From the NCBI GenBank assembly GCA_011799875.1, contig JAAAXO010000361.1, positions 62,001 to 126,000 on the forward strand: DNA of 64,000 nucleotides, given 5' to 3'. Numbering within the stretch: position 1 is the stretch's first letter; each line of letters starts with the position of its first letter. The position numbers and the translations under genes were made by a program. The notes below the pieces were generated by a model. That model did not search any database. It saw only the letters and a list, made by a program, of their open reading frames with translations, and was not told the origin of the DNA. This document shows positions 47,540 to 59,845 of the stretch, piece after piece. The DNA comes from Thinopyrum elongatum (Eukaryota; Streptophyta; Magnoliopsida; Poales; Poaceae).

Positions 47540-48972
47540 TCCTCCCCTTCTTGAAAACAAAGCCGTCCTCGGCGTTGCTTAAGCTGAAATGTGGCTAACA
47601 AAAGAGACAAGGTGTACATGTTGTATATGTATATGTCATCCAGTTTTACTTCCCTTAGTTTTTGCATATATGACACATGTATACATGAGTTACCTTCATA
47701 GTTCATAAAATCTAAAGCCAAAATATTATCACAAGAAGTAGAAGGCATGAAAATATTGCAACTCAGTTTGCACATATAAGTGAAGCACTTATTCATTTCA
47801 AAAGGTTGACAATGTTCATCATTAAACCATCCTAACATTGGTGAATAAACCTTAGTTGCATCAAATTTACATGCTACAACATGCTTAAATAAGCAAACAT
47901 GCAATAAGTCATTGGTCACAGAATCATCACCAAGATTAGAGGTCATATCAAAATGATTAAACATTGGTTCTTTTGCATCAACAGTTAATTCAATGGGTGC
48001 ACTCAAAATTGTTGGTATTTTAGTTGTTTGATCACATGACGCATTCATGACAGTAACACAATTCTCTAAAATAGGTGACGTGCCCAAATCAATAGGTAAC
48101 TCAACACATGATGTATTCAAGTTAACTAGGCATGCATCATTCTCATGTGAAAGTGGAAAATATGTACCTTTGTCATTACCTCTTATGATCAACTCAGATG
48201 ATGTAGGCACTCTCGGTGGTGATGTGTCACATGGTGGAGATGTAGTCATCGCAACAACGGATGTGGTTGTCATAGTACGCCTAGTAGTTGAAGAAACATC
48301 TGTATCAACACTTGGAATGTGCACCGTACGCTTGTTCTCCTTGTGGGCAACACGTCGTTTTATTTCCTGTTCAGCTTTGCAAGCAAGACGAAACAAATGG
48401 TCCATAGGATAACACTCTTCATGAATTAGTATCTCTTGAATATCACGGTTTAATCCTCCCCAAAATCTATCCACAAAATCTTCTTCACTTTCTTCTAAAA
48501 ATGAGTGCAATAATGTAGTTTGTAAATCATCATAGTATTTTGTTACCGTGTCAGTGCCTTGTTTTAAATGTTGTAATTTTTTAATCATGCCACGAGTATA
48601 ATAAACATCAACGAATCTATCTCTCATGACAAGTTTTAAATCATCCCAAGTAGTAGGTATAAGATCAGGGTTTAACCGACAATATTCACTCCACCAAACT
48701 AAAGCAAAGCTACTAAAAGTACTAACCGCAGCTTGAAATTTTCCACGCTCATCAAAATTATGGGAAGCAAATATAGCATTTATTTCGTACTCCCATTCAA
48801 TATATAAATCAGGCCTAAAACGACCAGTAAATGGTGGCATGGAAACTCTAACCTGATTATGTGCATTCTGATGTAATTGCTCCTCTTGTGGCGGTTGTTG
48901 TATTTTCTTAGGTGATGGTAAATCTCCCACGATCGATGAAGCCCAAGAACTAACAACTCCGGAACCTGCCAT
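47422..48972 (-). CDS. Quinta-type Gag (Qui-d), intact
   Basis: 516 residues from MAGSGVVSSW. Gag core with VWWSEYCRL and FWGGLNRDIQEIL, homologous to Cereba Gag; Ser/Thr spacer (VSSTTRRTMTTTSV); acidic and Cys/Met-rich region; then FQEGEDDED across the PPT and a tail in the LTR ending CEVYGTFVQFTYEDKGKKEV. This ending exists because the 89-bp segment is absent; Qui-b, which has it, reads a different and longer tail. No zinc knuckle, protease, RT or integrase. It probably forms or joins virus-like particles and relies on Cereba pol. No stop or frameshift is present, and the start matches the ATGGCAGG context of all copies. Confidence 0.88.
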   Translation of the reverse strand: MAGSGVVSSWASSIVGDLPSPKKIQQPPQEEQLHQNAHNQVRVSMPPFTGRFRPDLYIEWEYEINAIFASHNFDERGKFQAAVSTFSSFALVWWSEYCRLNPDLIPTTWDDLKLVMRDRFVDVYYTRGMIKKLQHLKQGTDTVTKYYDDLQTTLLHSFLEESEEDFVDRFWGGLNRDIQEILIHEECYPMDHLFRLACKAEQEIKRRVAHKENKRTVHIPSVDTDVSSTTRRTMTTTSVVAMTTSPPCDTSPPRVPTSSELIIRGNDKGTYFPLSHENDACLVNLNTSCVELPIDLGTSPILENCVTVMNASCDQTTKIPTILSAPIELTVDAKEPMFNHFDMTSNLGDDSVTNDLLHVCLFKHVVACKFDATKVYSPMLGWFNDEHCQPFEMNKCFTYMCKLSCNIFMPSTSCDNILALDFMNYEGNSCIHVSYMQKLREVKLDDIYIYNMYTLSLLLATFQLKQRRGRLCFQEGEDDEDMTTLDMTKNIAYMYICEVYGTFVQFTYEDKGKKEV

Positions 48973-50373
48973 GATTAGTAGAAACAAAAAAAATCGAGAA
49001 TAATGTTCCTATGAACTACTAGGATGTTGTGGTAAAGCGCTCACAGTAAAGCAAATATCAATATCTTACAAGTTCTTACCATGCAGCAGGTGGTGACGGG
49101 CAACCAGCGGTGTCAAATAACTCCGAAGATTGAGTAAAGCGATTGCTAGGTGAACGTACGTATACACGGTGTAGAAATATGTGGAGCTGGGTTGGCTATA
49201 TATGGTAGCAAAAGATTAGCAATAATCAATTCAGAGATGCAATGTTGAATAAACGCTCAACGACGGTACTGTGCTGGTCCTAGGCTAGACCGGACTAGAG
49301 ACGCGAGCCTAGAACACTAATGAGGTCACGGCGTAGCACAACTAGCATCAATAAAGGATATGAAGTAGCTCTGGACAGCAAAATATAAGTGAAGATCACA
49401 ATGGCAGTAAAGATAATGATGAGAAATAACTACCAAGTAGCATATACCAATAATTCTCTCTCCAACTTTATTCTATAAAAGTTTGTGCCAATTTTATGAT
49501 AATTTTTCTCAAGAATGGCACTGACTCAAGCTTTCAAATGCAAAAAGAATCACTCAATTCCGAGTTGATATGAGGAGTCAAAAATTCTAAAACTGGCCTG
49601 AAAAACTGGAACAAGCTGTGTTCACGAACTTCGGAGGGCAAAAAGACCTATTTAGAAGCCGATTTTGAGGTGTCAAATATTGAACTAGCTTCTGCAACTA
49701 TTTTGATGCGGCTCGTCGCTAGCTTTAATTTGAGTACTCACGGAGCCAAAACAGACTTCGTATGAAAAAGATATGCCTGTTTTACTGAACACTGCGCAAA
49801 ACAGATTCCAATCCGAATTCAGCTACGAGATTGAGTCTAGATAGATCCGAATTTTGTTTTTTTTTCTTCTCTCTTTTTTTTCACACTTTTTTCTTTTTCT
49901 TTCTCTCTTTTTTTTCTCTAACTTTTTTTTTACTTTTTTTTTTCTCTCTTTTTTTCTCTCTCCCTCTTTCCAAAACAAACTAGATAAGATGTAGATTGGA
50001 TCAAGCACAGATGTGAACGACCTCAACTATGATTATGACAATGAACAGTGGGTAGCACGATGTGGAAATTGATGGATGGGATGGTGGACAGCGGAAGGAA
50101 TAACGATGCAGCGGCGGCGTGACTAATGTGAACAGAACTCGAAACTCTAAACGAACTAGATACTAAGACCAGCAACTGAACACGACGATGCAACCGATAA
50201 TTCAATAATGCAAACAATGAAAAGAAAATTGCAAAGGCTCAGACTGGCTTGGACAAAGGATGAATAGATCTAACTTTTTTTTGTGGCTTTTTCTTGAACA
50301 ATAGGTAAGAAAATAAATCTAATCTAGGGAAAACTAGAAATTCTCACCGAGCAACCTGAAAACTGATACCACT
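48973..50373 (-). other. 5' leader and primer site of Qui-d
   Basis: 1.4 kb with no gene. The T/C-rich stretch at about 49855-49970 is the complement of the A/G tract of Qui-b. The primer site TGGTATCAG lies beside the LTR. The leader is collinear with that of Qui-b. Confidence 0.82.
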
Positions 50374-51276
50374 TGATAGAGGCGAGGGTGTCCTGATCTT
50401 TCGATGAGATGATAGCTATCGTTTTTGGTGGAGTAGACTTTAACGATCCGACTACGAACGTGCGAGGACATCGCGCCTTAGCAATCGCTAAACCAACTCC
50501 GAGAGGTTATTGACCACGCCGGAGCACAATCAACCTGACCACGAGGGTCTATCTCCTGCAAGCAAACGAAGAACAAGCAAGAAACTAAGATTTACAATCT
50601 GGATATTGCGAATATAAGATGAAAGCTTTATTGATCAAGGTGGGGTTCTGTGACGTCTTGGTCTGGTCGTTGAACACAAACGAAGTACGCGAAGTTGCAG
50701 CTATGGCGAACTTTTAATCTAAACAAAACCCAAGCAAAAAGCTACTAGATGGATCTACTTATATAGGAGCAAGGGGTGGCGGCCAAGGAGGTGGGAAGAT
50801 GTCCCAAGGCAGCCTAAAACTAACCCTAGGTCGTACAAGGCCAATGGGCCCAAGTGGAGGTGATGCAACACCTTTGGACTTGTAGTTTGACTCTGATTCT
50901 GCTGCAGCGTCAGATTGTTTCGTTGATAACTCAACGCTCCGGACGAATTTTAAGGTGAATCCAATTGGGTTGGAAAGAGCACGAAATCTACTTTCCAACA
51001 AAAAAAGAATCACCCAATTCGGAGTCCGTATGAAAAAGTTCTTGGCGTTTTGAGTCAGTTATGTCTGTGCAGTCCGAATCTGAATCCAGAACGTGAGAGA
51101 CTTGGACTCTATCTTCTCTTGGCCCAAAAGTGACGTGAGAGGACTTTTTGAACAGCACCTAAACTTCTTTTTTTCCCTTATCTTCATATGTGAATTGTAC
51201 AAATGTCCCATACACCTCACAAATATACATGTATGCAATATTTTTGGTCATATCCAAGGTAGTCATGTCCTCATCA
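50374..51276 (-). repeat. 5' LTR of Qui-d (Quinta U3, Cereba R-U5, no 89-bp segment)
   Basis: 903 bp, same structure as the LTR at 46637. Outer flank GGCGA equals the left flank of the element. Confidence 0.93.
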
Positions 51277-52059
51277 GGCGAGGGTGTCCCGATCTTTCGA
51301 TGAGATGATAGCTATCGTTTTTGGTGGAGTAGACTTTGACGATCCGACTACGAACGTGCGAGGACGTCGCGCCTTAGCAATCGCTAAACCAACTCCGAGA
51401 GGTTATTGACCACGCCGGAGCACAATCAACCTGACCACGAGGGTCTATCTCCTGCAAGCAAACGAAGAACAAGCAAGAAACTAAGATTTGCAATCTGGAT
51501 ATTGCGAATATAAGATGAAAGCTTTATTGATCAAGGTGGGGTTCTGTGACGTCTTGGTCTGGTCGTTGAACACAAACGAAGTACGCGAAGCTGCAGCTAT
51601 GGCGAACTTTTAATCTAAACAAAACCCAAAGTCTAAACGGTGCCCTAAGGGCTGTATATATGGAGGAAGAGGAGGGGATTTCGTGGCCCTTGAAGGAGGG
51701 GTCCGAAACCAACCCTATCTCTTGTTTCCCCACACATACGGACTCTAAAAATAGCCTATACTCAAGTATTTCGAAATTACATGGGCCTGGCCCAATAATA
51801 AGGTGACGCAGCACCTATAATAGCCTCTGGACGAAATTTATGAAGTGACATCTTGTATATTTCGTCCAAGGCTTCCTGCACTCATTATGGTGGCTTCAAA
51901 GTCCTGAAATCATCACTTGTAACTCCGTTCTTGTTCCCCTTGTGCATGCCATCATCTCCATGCTTGAACTTGCTCCAAGGTTCCTCTTTCTTGTCCAAGC
52001 TAGGCCCTTCATTTGTAAGCAAAACAAATGTATCCAATTTAGGCAGCATCATATTCTCA
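51277..52059 (-). repeat. Cereba-type LTR (3' LTR of Cer-j), interrupted by Qui-d and 5'-deleted
   Basis: Continues the LTR whose first 12 bp are at 46625-46636; 51277-51281 is the duplicated GGCGA. It follows type A until 52059 (ATATTCTCA) and then joins RT-region sequence, having lost about 130 bp of the U3 start. Confidence 0.9.
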
Positions 52060-54214
52060 GGAACAGCACAAGGACTAAGGGATTCGCGTATATAACCTTT
52101 GTCGAGCAACTCCTGTACTTGACGCATAATCTCCTTCGTCTCCTCTGGATTGGTACGGTATGGCGCACGGTTTGGCAACGAAGCACCGGGAATTAAGTCA
52201 ATCTGATGCTCAATCCCGCGAATAGGTTGTAATCCCGGTGGCACGTCTTGTGGAAAGACGTCAGCGAACTCCTGCAAAATGTTAGTGACCGCAGGAGGCA
52301 AAGAGGAAGGCACGTCCTCGAATGAAAATAACGCCTCTTTGCACACAAAAGCATAGCAAACAGAATTGCTGAAATCTAGATCATCAATATCAGATTTGGT
52401 GGCAAGTAAGCATGCACTTTTCAATTTAATTTCAGAAGCAACACTAGATGGTTTATTATTAGGCTTCATTTGTTGCTCAAATTCTTTTGCCACAATCTGA
52501 TTTTCACTCTTAGATTTCTCCTGTTTTGCTTTACTAGCTCTATTAATATCATCTTTCAAAATAGAATCAGGAGTCATAGGAAGCAAAGTAATATGTTTAT
52601 CCTTATGAACAAGAGTATACTGATTGTTTCTACCATGGTGTACAGAATTTTTATCAAATTGTCATGGTCTACCAAGTAATAATGAACATGCTTGCATGGG
52701 TACCACATCACAATCAACATAATCAGCATATGTAGAGATACTAAAATGCACACGAACAGTACGTGTTACCTTAACCTTGCCGCTGTTGTTGAACCATTGG
52801 ATATAGTAAGGATGTGGATGTGGTCTTGTGGTGAGAGATAGCTTCTCCACCATCTCCATGCTAGCCAAGTTGTTGCAGCTCCCTCCATCTATGATGACGC
52901 GAACAGAACGTTCCTTCACAACTCCCTTTGTATGGAACAAATTATGCCTCTGATTTTGCTCAGCTTGTGTGACCTGCACACTCAAAACACGTTGAGCAAC
53001 TAAACATTCATACCTGTCAGCGTCTTCAGGAGCCATGTATTGCGTCTCATGATCAGAATCATCTCCACCGTGTTCTTCACTTGTACTAAGAGCCAAAGTC
53101 TCCTCATCATAGTCACTAGCGGACTCATACCCACCATCCTCAGTAGCAATCATAACACGCGGAGATTGGCATTCTCTCGCATAATGACCTCTTCCCTTAC
53201 AACGACGACAAATAATATCATGTGTGTGCCCTGTTGATGCCATAGATGAAGAAGAGCTCTGGGCAGGCCCAGAAGGTGTACTCTTGGCAGATGGTGGTGG
53301 TGGTGCCTGTTTTCTTGTATCTCGGTTGGAATTGGCGGCTGAAGTCAGTGGTGCCGCAGTAGGACGTGTGGGAGTAGAGGACGCACGCGGTGTCCATGAT
53401 GAAGATCGACCTGCAGAAAAATTAGTTCACGTTGATAATATGGTGGAACCCAATGAGTACGCATAGCAGTTTTCAAAGCAGCCCACGTAGCTGGAATAGG
53501 ATATAATCTACAATGTTCAGACCACCATACACATGCAAAACTAGTGAAAGCACAAACAGCAGCAGCAACACGTCGTTCCTCGGGATATTGTAAACATGTA
53601 AAACGTTGTTCAGTTTCTAACTCCCAAGTAAGATATATATCAGGAACATATCTACCCTCGAATGCTGGAATATTCAATTTTAATTTAGGAAGATGGTCAT
53701 GATCTCGTACCTGAAGTGGTGGTGCAGACCTACCATTGCGATTATTTCCATGTGGACGACCTGGTGCTGGTGGTTGCACGTAGTTATGATTTTGATCAAG
53801 CTCATCCTCATAATCTCCCGCGTAATCATCCTCCTCCTCGGCACCAGCAGCAGCAGGAGCAGGAGCCAAAGAAGCATCAACAGTAGGTACAGCAGCACCA
53901 GAAGTTTGGCCATCCTCAAGAGGAACACGCTTCGCTCGTCCGAACTGATTTGGAAGGGGGCGTTGTTGTTGTCGTTGCAGAGGTGCGACAGGTGCAGCCG
54001 GTGGTGGTTGGGGAAGACGCGTGAGCAATTCATTAAACTTGTTATCCAGCTTTGTCTCGAACGACTTCTCCATGCCATCTATCTTCTCCATGGCCTCTTC
54101 AAATCTGTTTAGCACATCTCCCACCTGGCCACTCATCATTTGCTGAAATTTATCATGCAACTCCTTGTTCGTCATGTTCTCCCAGTCAATCTCGTCGGCT
54201 TGTGATCCTGCCAT
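51885..54214 (-). pseudogene. Cereba-type gag/protease with internal deletions (Cer-j)
   Basis: Gag starts at ATG 54214. A deletion near 53431, between two TTCACG repeats, removes about 260 bp at the end of the gag core and changes frame. The knuckle, protease motif DGGSCNN and linker follow. A TGG to TGA stop occurs at about 52662 in GRPWQF. Further on, SLSPCAVP before RT is fused in frame to [11 protein letters not shown] of the LTR-encoded tail, so RT, RNase H and integrase are gone while the last 58 codons of the polyprotein remain. Confidence 0.88.
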
Positions 54215-55299
54215 GGTTAGCAGCAATAGAAACACACAAGAATATGATCCTACAGACTACTAGAAAGTGGTGGTGGTGTGGTGTGGTGTCACAAATCCGT
54301 CAAGCAAATCTCAAATTCTTACCAGTTCTTACCCAACAGCAGGTGGTGATCGGCAACCTTTGTAGTCAAAACTCTCAGAGCTTGGACAGAGCGATTGCCA
54401 GGTGGTGTCAAACGCACGATGTAGATGTATGTGGAGCTGGGAAGGCTTATGAAATGGTAGCAAAAAGGGTCAGCAATAATCAATTCAGAGATGCAATGTT
54501 GAATAAACTCTCAACGACGGTACTGTGCTGGTCCTAGGCTAGACCGTGCTAGAGACGCGAGCCTAGAACACTAACAAAAATCACGGCGCTGCACGTAAAC
54601 AAGGGAGGAGCACACTCTGAATTTTTTTTTTTGCATTCTTTTTTCCTCTTTTTTTTTTTGTTCCGCAACAATTTTTTTTCGAAAAAGTCTACAAATGGTC
54701 TAAAAACTGCCTAGCCAGAATTTTCCAGACTTAGTTTTTTTTTTTTTAAACTGGAACTATTTTTCTTCTGCGGGTAGCACGAAAATTGGGGAATCCGACT
54801 TGTTCACGACTCGTAGTATCGCGTGATCTGGAACTCTAAAATAAAGGAATAAATACTGGACTCGGACTAGGACTGGTGGCAGAGATGAATATGGTGGAAC
54901 TCAGACTGGTGATGGTATATGACGGTAGTATATGTGGGCTCGGATTGGTGGTGGTATATGGACTCGGATCGGTGGTGGTATCTGGACTCGGATCGGTGGT
55001 GGTATATGGTAGGGGCGATGATGATGGTGCGGCGGCGGCGTGACAACTTGTGAACAGAACTCGAAACTCTAAAGAACTAGACGCTAAGACCAGCAACTTG
55101 ACACGACGATGCAACCGCAAATTCAACAAAGCAAAAACCCTAAAAAGATTATGCAAAGGCTCAGATTGGTTCGGATATGATGAACTAACCCTAAATTTTT
55201 TTTTGGCTTTTTCCTGGACTGTAGGTATGAAGAACAGACTCAATCTAAACTACGAAAAACTGTAAATCTCACCGAGCAACCTGGGAATCTGATACCACT
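54215..55299 (-). other. 5' leader and primer site of Cer-j
   Basis: No gene. Three 24-bp repeats at 54938-55009, after which the unique stretch seen in the other leaders is missing, as if lost by recombination between repeats. T runs near 54620-54750. Primer site TGGTATCAGA at the LTR. Confidence 0.82.
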
Positions 55300-56221
55300 T
55301 GATAGAGGCGAGGGTGTCCCGATCTTTCGATGAGATGATAGCTATCGTTTTTGGTGGAGTAGACTTTGACGATCCGACTACGAACGTGCGAGGACGTCGC
55401 GCCTTAGCAATCGCTAAACCAACTCCGAGAGGTTATTGACCACGCCGGAGCACAATCAACCTGACCACGAGGGTCTATCTCCTGCAAGCAAATGAAGAAC
55501 AAGCAAGAAACTAAGATTTGCAATCTAGATATTGCGAATATAAGATGAAAGCTTTATTGATCAAGGTGGGGTTCTGTGACGTCTTGGTCTGGTCGTTGAA
55601 CACAAACGAAGTACGCGAAGTTGCAGCTATGGCGAACTTTTAATCTAAACAAAACCCAAAGTCTAAACGGTGCCCTAAGGGCTGTATATATGGAGGAAGA
55701 GGAGGGGATTTCGTGGCCCTTGAAGGAGGGGTCCGAAACCAACCCTATCTCTTGTTTCCCCACACATACGGACTCTAAAAACAGCCTATACTCAAGTATT
55801 TCGAAATTACATGGGCCTGGCCCAATAATAAGGTGACGCAGCACCTATAATAGCCTCTGGACGAAATTTATGAAGTGACATCTTGTATATTTCGTCCAAG
55901 GCTTCCCGCACTCATTATGGTGGCTTCAAAGTCCTGAAATCATCACTTGTAACTCCGTTCTTGTTCCCCTTGTGCATGCCATCATCTCCATGCTTGAACT
56001 TGCTCCAAGGTTCATCTTTCTTGTCCAAGCTAGGCCCTTCATTTGTAAGCAAAACAAATGTATCCAATTTAGGCAGCATCATATTCTCATGAACTTTAGA
56101 ATCATTACCAAGAAACGAAAGTACCTGATATTTTAATTGGCGTGCGCGAGCTCTAGTAATTGGTCCAGTATGTATAGAAGCAGGGGCTGTGGGTGTAACA
56201 ATGGTATTGATGTCCTCATCA
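55300..56221 (-). repeat. Cereba-type LTR shared by Cer-j (5') and Cer-k (3')
   Basis: 922 bp with a primer site at its lower-coordinate side and a PPT complement at its higher-coordinate side. It therefore serves two head-to-tail minus-strand elements, as in the array at 21253-34890. Confidence 0.92.
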
Positions 56222-56820
56222 TCCTCCCCTTCTTGAAATGAAGTCGTCCTCGACGGAAGCTCATCTTCCTCACCCAAATAAGGCTTCAGATCTGCAATGT
56301 TAAAAGTGGGACTAACCCCAAAATCTGCAGGCAGCTCAAGTTTATATGCATTATCATTTATTTTCTCTAACACCTTAAAAGGACCATCAGCACGTGGCAT
56401 TAGCTTTGATTTGCGCAAATAAGGAAATCTATCCTTACGCAAATGTAACCAAACAAGATCTCCAGGTGCAAACACAACATGTTTTCTACCCTTATCTCCA
56501 GCAAGTTTATATTTAGCATTCATATGCTCAATGTTCTCCTTAGTTAACTCATGCATTTTTAAGATCAATTCAGCACGTTGTTTAGCATCAAAATTAACCT
56601 TCTCCGAAGATGGAAGAGGCAACAAATCAATTGGTGCACGAGGAAGGAAACCATACATAATTTCAAAAGGACACATCTTAGTAGTAGAATGCAATGAACG
56701 ATTATAAGCAAATTCAATATGAGGCAAGCATTCTTCCCACATTTTCTTGTTATTCTTCAAAACAGCCCTAAGCATAGTAGACAATGTTCTATTGACTACT
56801 TCAGTTTGTCCATCAGTTTG
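55915..56820 (-). pseudogene. Cereba-type integrase C-terminal part and CR tail (Cer-k)
   Basis: Minus-strand frame from [11 protein letters not shown] (the region of the catalytic Glu) through [44 protein letters not shown] and the CR tail to the stop at 55915 inside the LTR. It is open throughout. It is cut at 56820 by the start of a plus-strand LTR (flank GTTTG), so everything upstream in the element is missing. Confidence 0.88.
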
Positions 56821-57742
56821 TGATGAGGACATCAATACCATTGTTACACCCACAACCCCTGCTTCTATACATACTGGACCAATTACTAGAGCTCGCGCAC
56901 GCCAATTAAAATATCAGGTACTTTCGTTTCTTGGTAATGATTCTAAAGTTCATGAGAATATGATGCTGCCTAAATTGGATACATTTGTTTTGCTTACAAA
57001 TGAAGGGCCTAGCTTGGACAAGAAAGAGGAACCTTGGAGCAAGTTCAAGCATGGAGATGATGGCATGCACAAGGGGAACAAGAACGGAGTTACAAGTGAT
57101 GATTTCAGGACTTTGAAGCCACCATAATGAGTGCAGGAAGCCTTGGACGAAATATACAAGATGTCACTTCATAAATTTCGTCCAGAGGCTATTATAGGTG
57201 CTGCGTCACCTTATTATTGGGCCAGGCCCATGTAATTTCGAAATACTTGAGTATAGGCTGTTTTTAGAGTCCGTATGTGTGGGAAAACAAGAGATAGGGT
57301 TGGTTTCGGACCCCTCCTTCAAGGGCCACGAAATCCCCTCCTCTTCCTCCATATATACAGCCCTTAGGGCACCGTTTAGACTTTGGGTTTTGTTTAGATT
57401 AAAAGTTCGCCATAGCTGCAACTTCGCGTACTTCGTTTGTGTTCAACGACCAGACCAAGATGTCACAGAACCCCACCTTGATCAATAAAGCTTTCAGCTT
57501 ATATTCGTAATATCCAGATTGCATATCTTAGTTTCTAGCTTGTTCTTTGTTTGCTTGCAGGAGATAGACCCTCGTGGTCAGGTTGATTGTGCTCCGGCGT
57601 GGTCAATAACCTCTCGGAGTTGGTTTAGCGATTGCTAAGGCGCGACGTCCTCGCACGTTCGTAGTCGGATCGTCAAAGTCTACTCCACCAAAAACGATAG
57701 CTATCATCTCATCGAAAGATCGGGACACCCTCGCCTCTATCA
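56821..57742 (+). repeat. Isolated Cereba-type LTR
   Basis: 922 bp. The left flank is minus-strand integrase (GTTTG), the right flank a plus-strand leader (GTTCC). With the LTR at 55300 it forms an inverted pair 599 bp apart. Confidence 0.92.
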
Positions 57743-58296
57743 GTTCCAGTTTCAAAAAAAAAAACTAAGTCTGGAAAATTCTGGCTAGGCAGTTTTTAGA
57801 CCATTTGTAGACTTTTTCAAAAAAAAATTGTTGCGGAGCAAAAAAAAAAAAGAGGAAAAAAAAAGTGCAAAAAAATAAAGAAAAAAAAATTCAGAGTGTG
57901 CTCCTCCCTTGTTTACGTGCAGCGCCGTGATTTTTGTTAGTGTTCTAGGCTCGCGTCTCTAGCACGGTCTAGCCTAGGACCAGCACAGTACCGTCGTTGA
58001 GAGTTTATTCAACATTGCATCTCTGAATTGATTATTGCTGACCCTTTTTGCTACCATATCATAAGCCTTCCCAGCTCCACATACATCTACATCGTGTGTT
58101 TGACACCACCTGGCAATCGCTCTGTCCAAGCTCTGAGAGTTTTGACTACAAAGGTTGCCGATCACCACCTGCTGCTAGGTAAGAACTGGTAAGAATTTGA
58201 GATTTGCTTGACGGATTTGTGACACCACACCACACCACCACCACTTTCTAGTAGTCTGTAGGATCATATTCTTGTGTGTTTCTATTGCTGCTAACC
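57743..58296 (+). other. 5' leader of Cer-l, 5' part missing
   Basis: Starts within the leader (GTTCCAGTTTC) and continues through A-rich runs at 57755-57890 to gag. The primer site and the minisatellite part are absent. No gene. Confidence 0.8.
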
Positions 58297-59845
58297 ATGG
58301 CAGGATCACAAGCCGACGAGATTGACTGGGAGAACATGATGAACAAGGAGTTGCATGATAAATTTCAGCAAATGATGAGTGGCCAGGTGGGAGATGTGCT
58401 AAACAGATTTGAAGAGGCCATGGAGAAGATAGATGGCATGGAGAAGTCGTTCGAGACAAAGCTGGATAACAAGTTTAATGTATTGCTCACGCGTCTTCCC
58501 CAACCACCACTGGCTGCACCTGTCGCACCTCTGCAACGACAACAACAACGCCCCCTTCCAAATCAGTTCGGACGAGCGAAGCGTGTTCCTCTTGAGGATG
58601 GCCAAACTTCTGGTGCTGCTGTACCTACTGTTGATGCTTCTTTGGCTCCTGCTCCTGCTGCTGCTGGTGCCGAGGAGGAGGATGATTACGCGGGCGATTA
58701 TGAGGATGAGGTTGATCAAAATCATAACTACGTGCAACCACCAGCACCAGGTCGTCCACATGCAAATAATCGCAATGGTAGGCCTGCACCACCACTTCAG
58801 GTACGAGATCATGACCATCTTCCTAAATTAAAATTGAATATTCCACCATTCGAGGGTAGATATGTTCCTGATATATATCTTACTTGGGAGTTAGAAACTG
58901 AACAACGTTTTACATGTTTACAATATCCCGAGGAACGACGTGTTGCTGCTGCTGTTTGTGCTTTCACTAGTTTTGCATGTGTATGGTGGTCTGAACATTG
59001 TAGATTATATCCTATTCCAGCTACATGGGCTGCTTTGAAAACTGCTATGCGTACTCGTTGGGTTCCACCATATTATCAACGTGAATTACTTCAAAAATTG
59101 CAGCGCTTAAGACAAGGAAAAAATTATGTAGAAGAATATTATCAGGAATTACAAACTGGCATGATTAGATGTGGTATTGTTGAGGAGAATGAAGCTATGC
59201 TGGCACGTTTCATGGGTGGATTAAATAGAGAGATTCAGACCATTCTAGAGTATAAGGAGTATAATAATATCACTCGTTTATTCCATCTTGCTTGTAAAGC
59301 TGAACGTGAAGTGCAGGATCGACAGGCATTGGCGCGAACTAATTTTTCTGCAGGTCGATCTTCATCATGGACACCGCGTGCCTCCTCTACTCCCACACGT
59401 CCTACTACGGCACCACTGACTTCAGCCGCCAATTCCAATCGAGATACAAGAAAACAGGCACCACCACCACCATCTGCCAAGAGTACACCTTCTGGGCCTG
59501 CCCAGAGCTCTTCTTCATCTATGGCATCAACAGGGCACACACATGATATTATTTGTCGTCGTTGTAAGGGAAGAGGTCATTATGCGAGAGAATGCCAATC
59601 TCCGCATGTTATGATTGCTACTGAGGATGGTGGGTATGAGTCCGCTAGTGATTATGATGAGGAGACTTTGGCTCTTATTACAAGTGAAGAACACGGTGGA
59701 GATGATTCTGATCATGAGACGCAATACATGGCTCCTGAAGACGCTGACAGGTATGAATGTTTAGTTGCTCAACGTGTTTTGAGTGTGCAGGTCACCGAAG
59801 CTGAGCAAAATCAGAGGCATAATTTGTTCCATACAAAGGGAGTTG
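58297..59845 (+). pseudogene. Cereba-type gag fragment (Cer-l)
   Basis: 516 open codons from ATG 58297: coiled N-terminus, linker, gag core, Ser/Pro-rich region, CCHC knuckle ([14 protein letters not shown]) and acidic stretch up to FHTKGVV before the protease motif. The exact LTR start at 59846 then truncates it. TGA is shared between the two sequences at the joint, and translation continues into the LTR in another frame. Protease and the remaining pol are missing. Confidence 0.88.

Larger units (their letters stand above)
46637..51276 (-). mobile_element. Complete Quinta-type element Qui-d with target-site duplication
   Basis: 4640 bp: two 903-bp chimeric LTRs, primer site, 1.4-kb leader, intact Gag frame and PPT. 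GGCGA at 46632-46636 is repeated at 51277-51281. I count 8 differences between the LTRs, 7 of them transitions, so it is young. The target is the end of a Cereba LTR. Confidence 0.93.
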
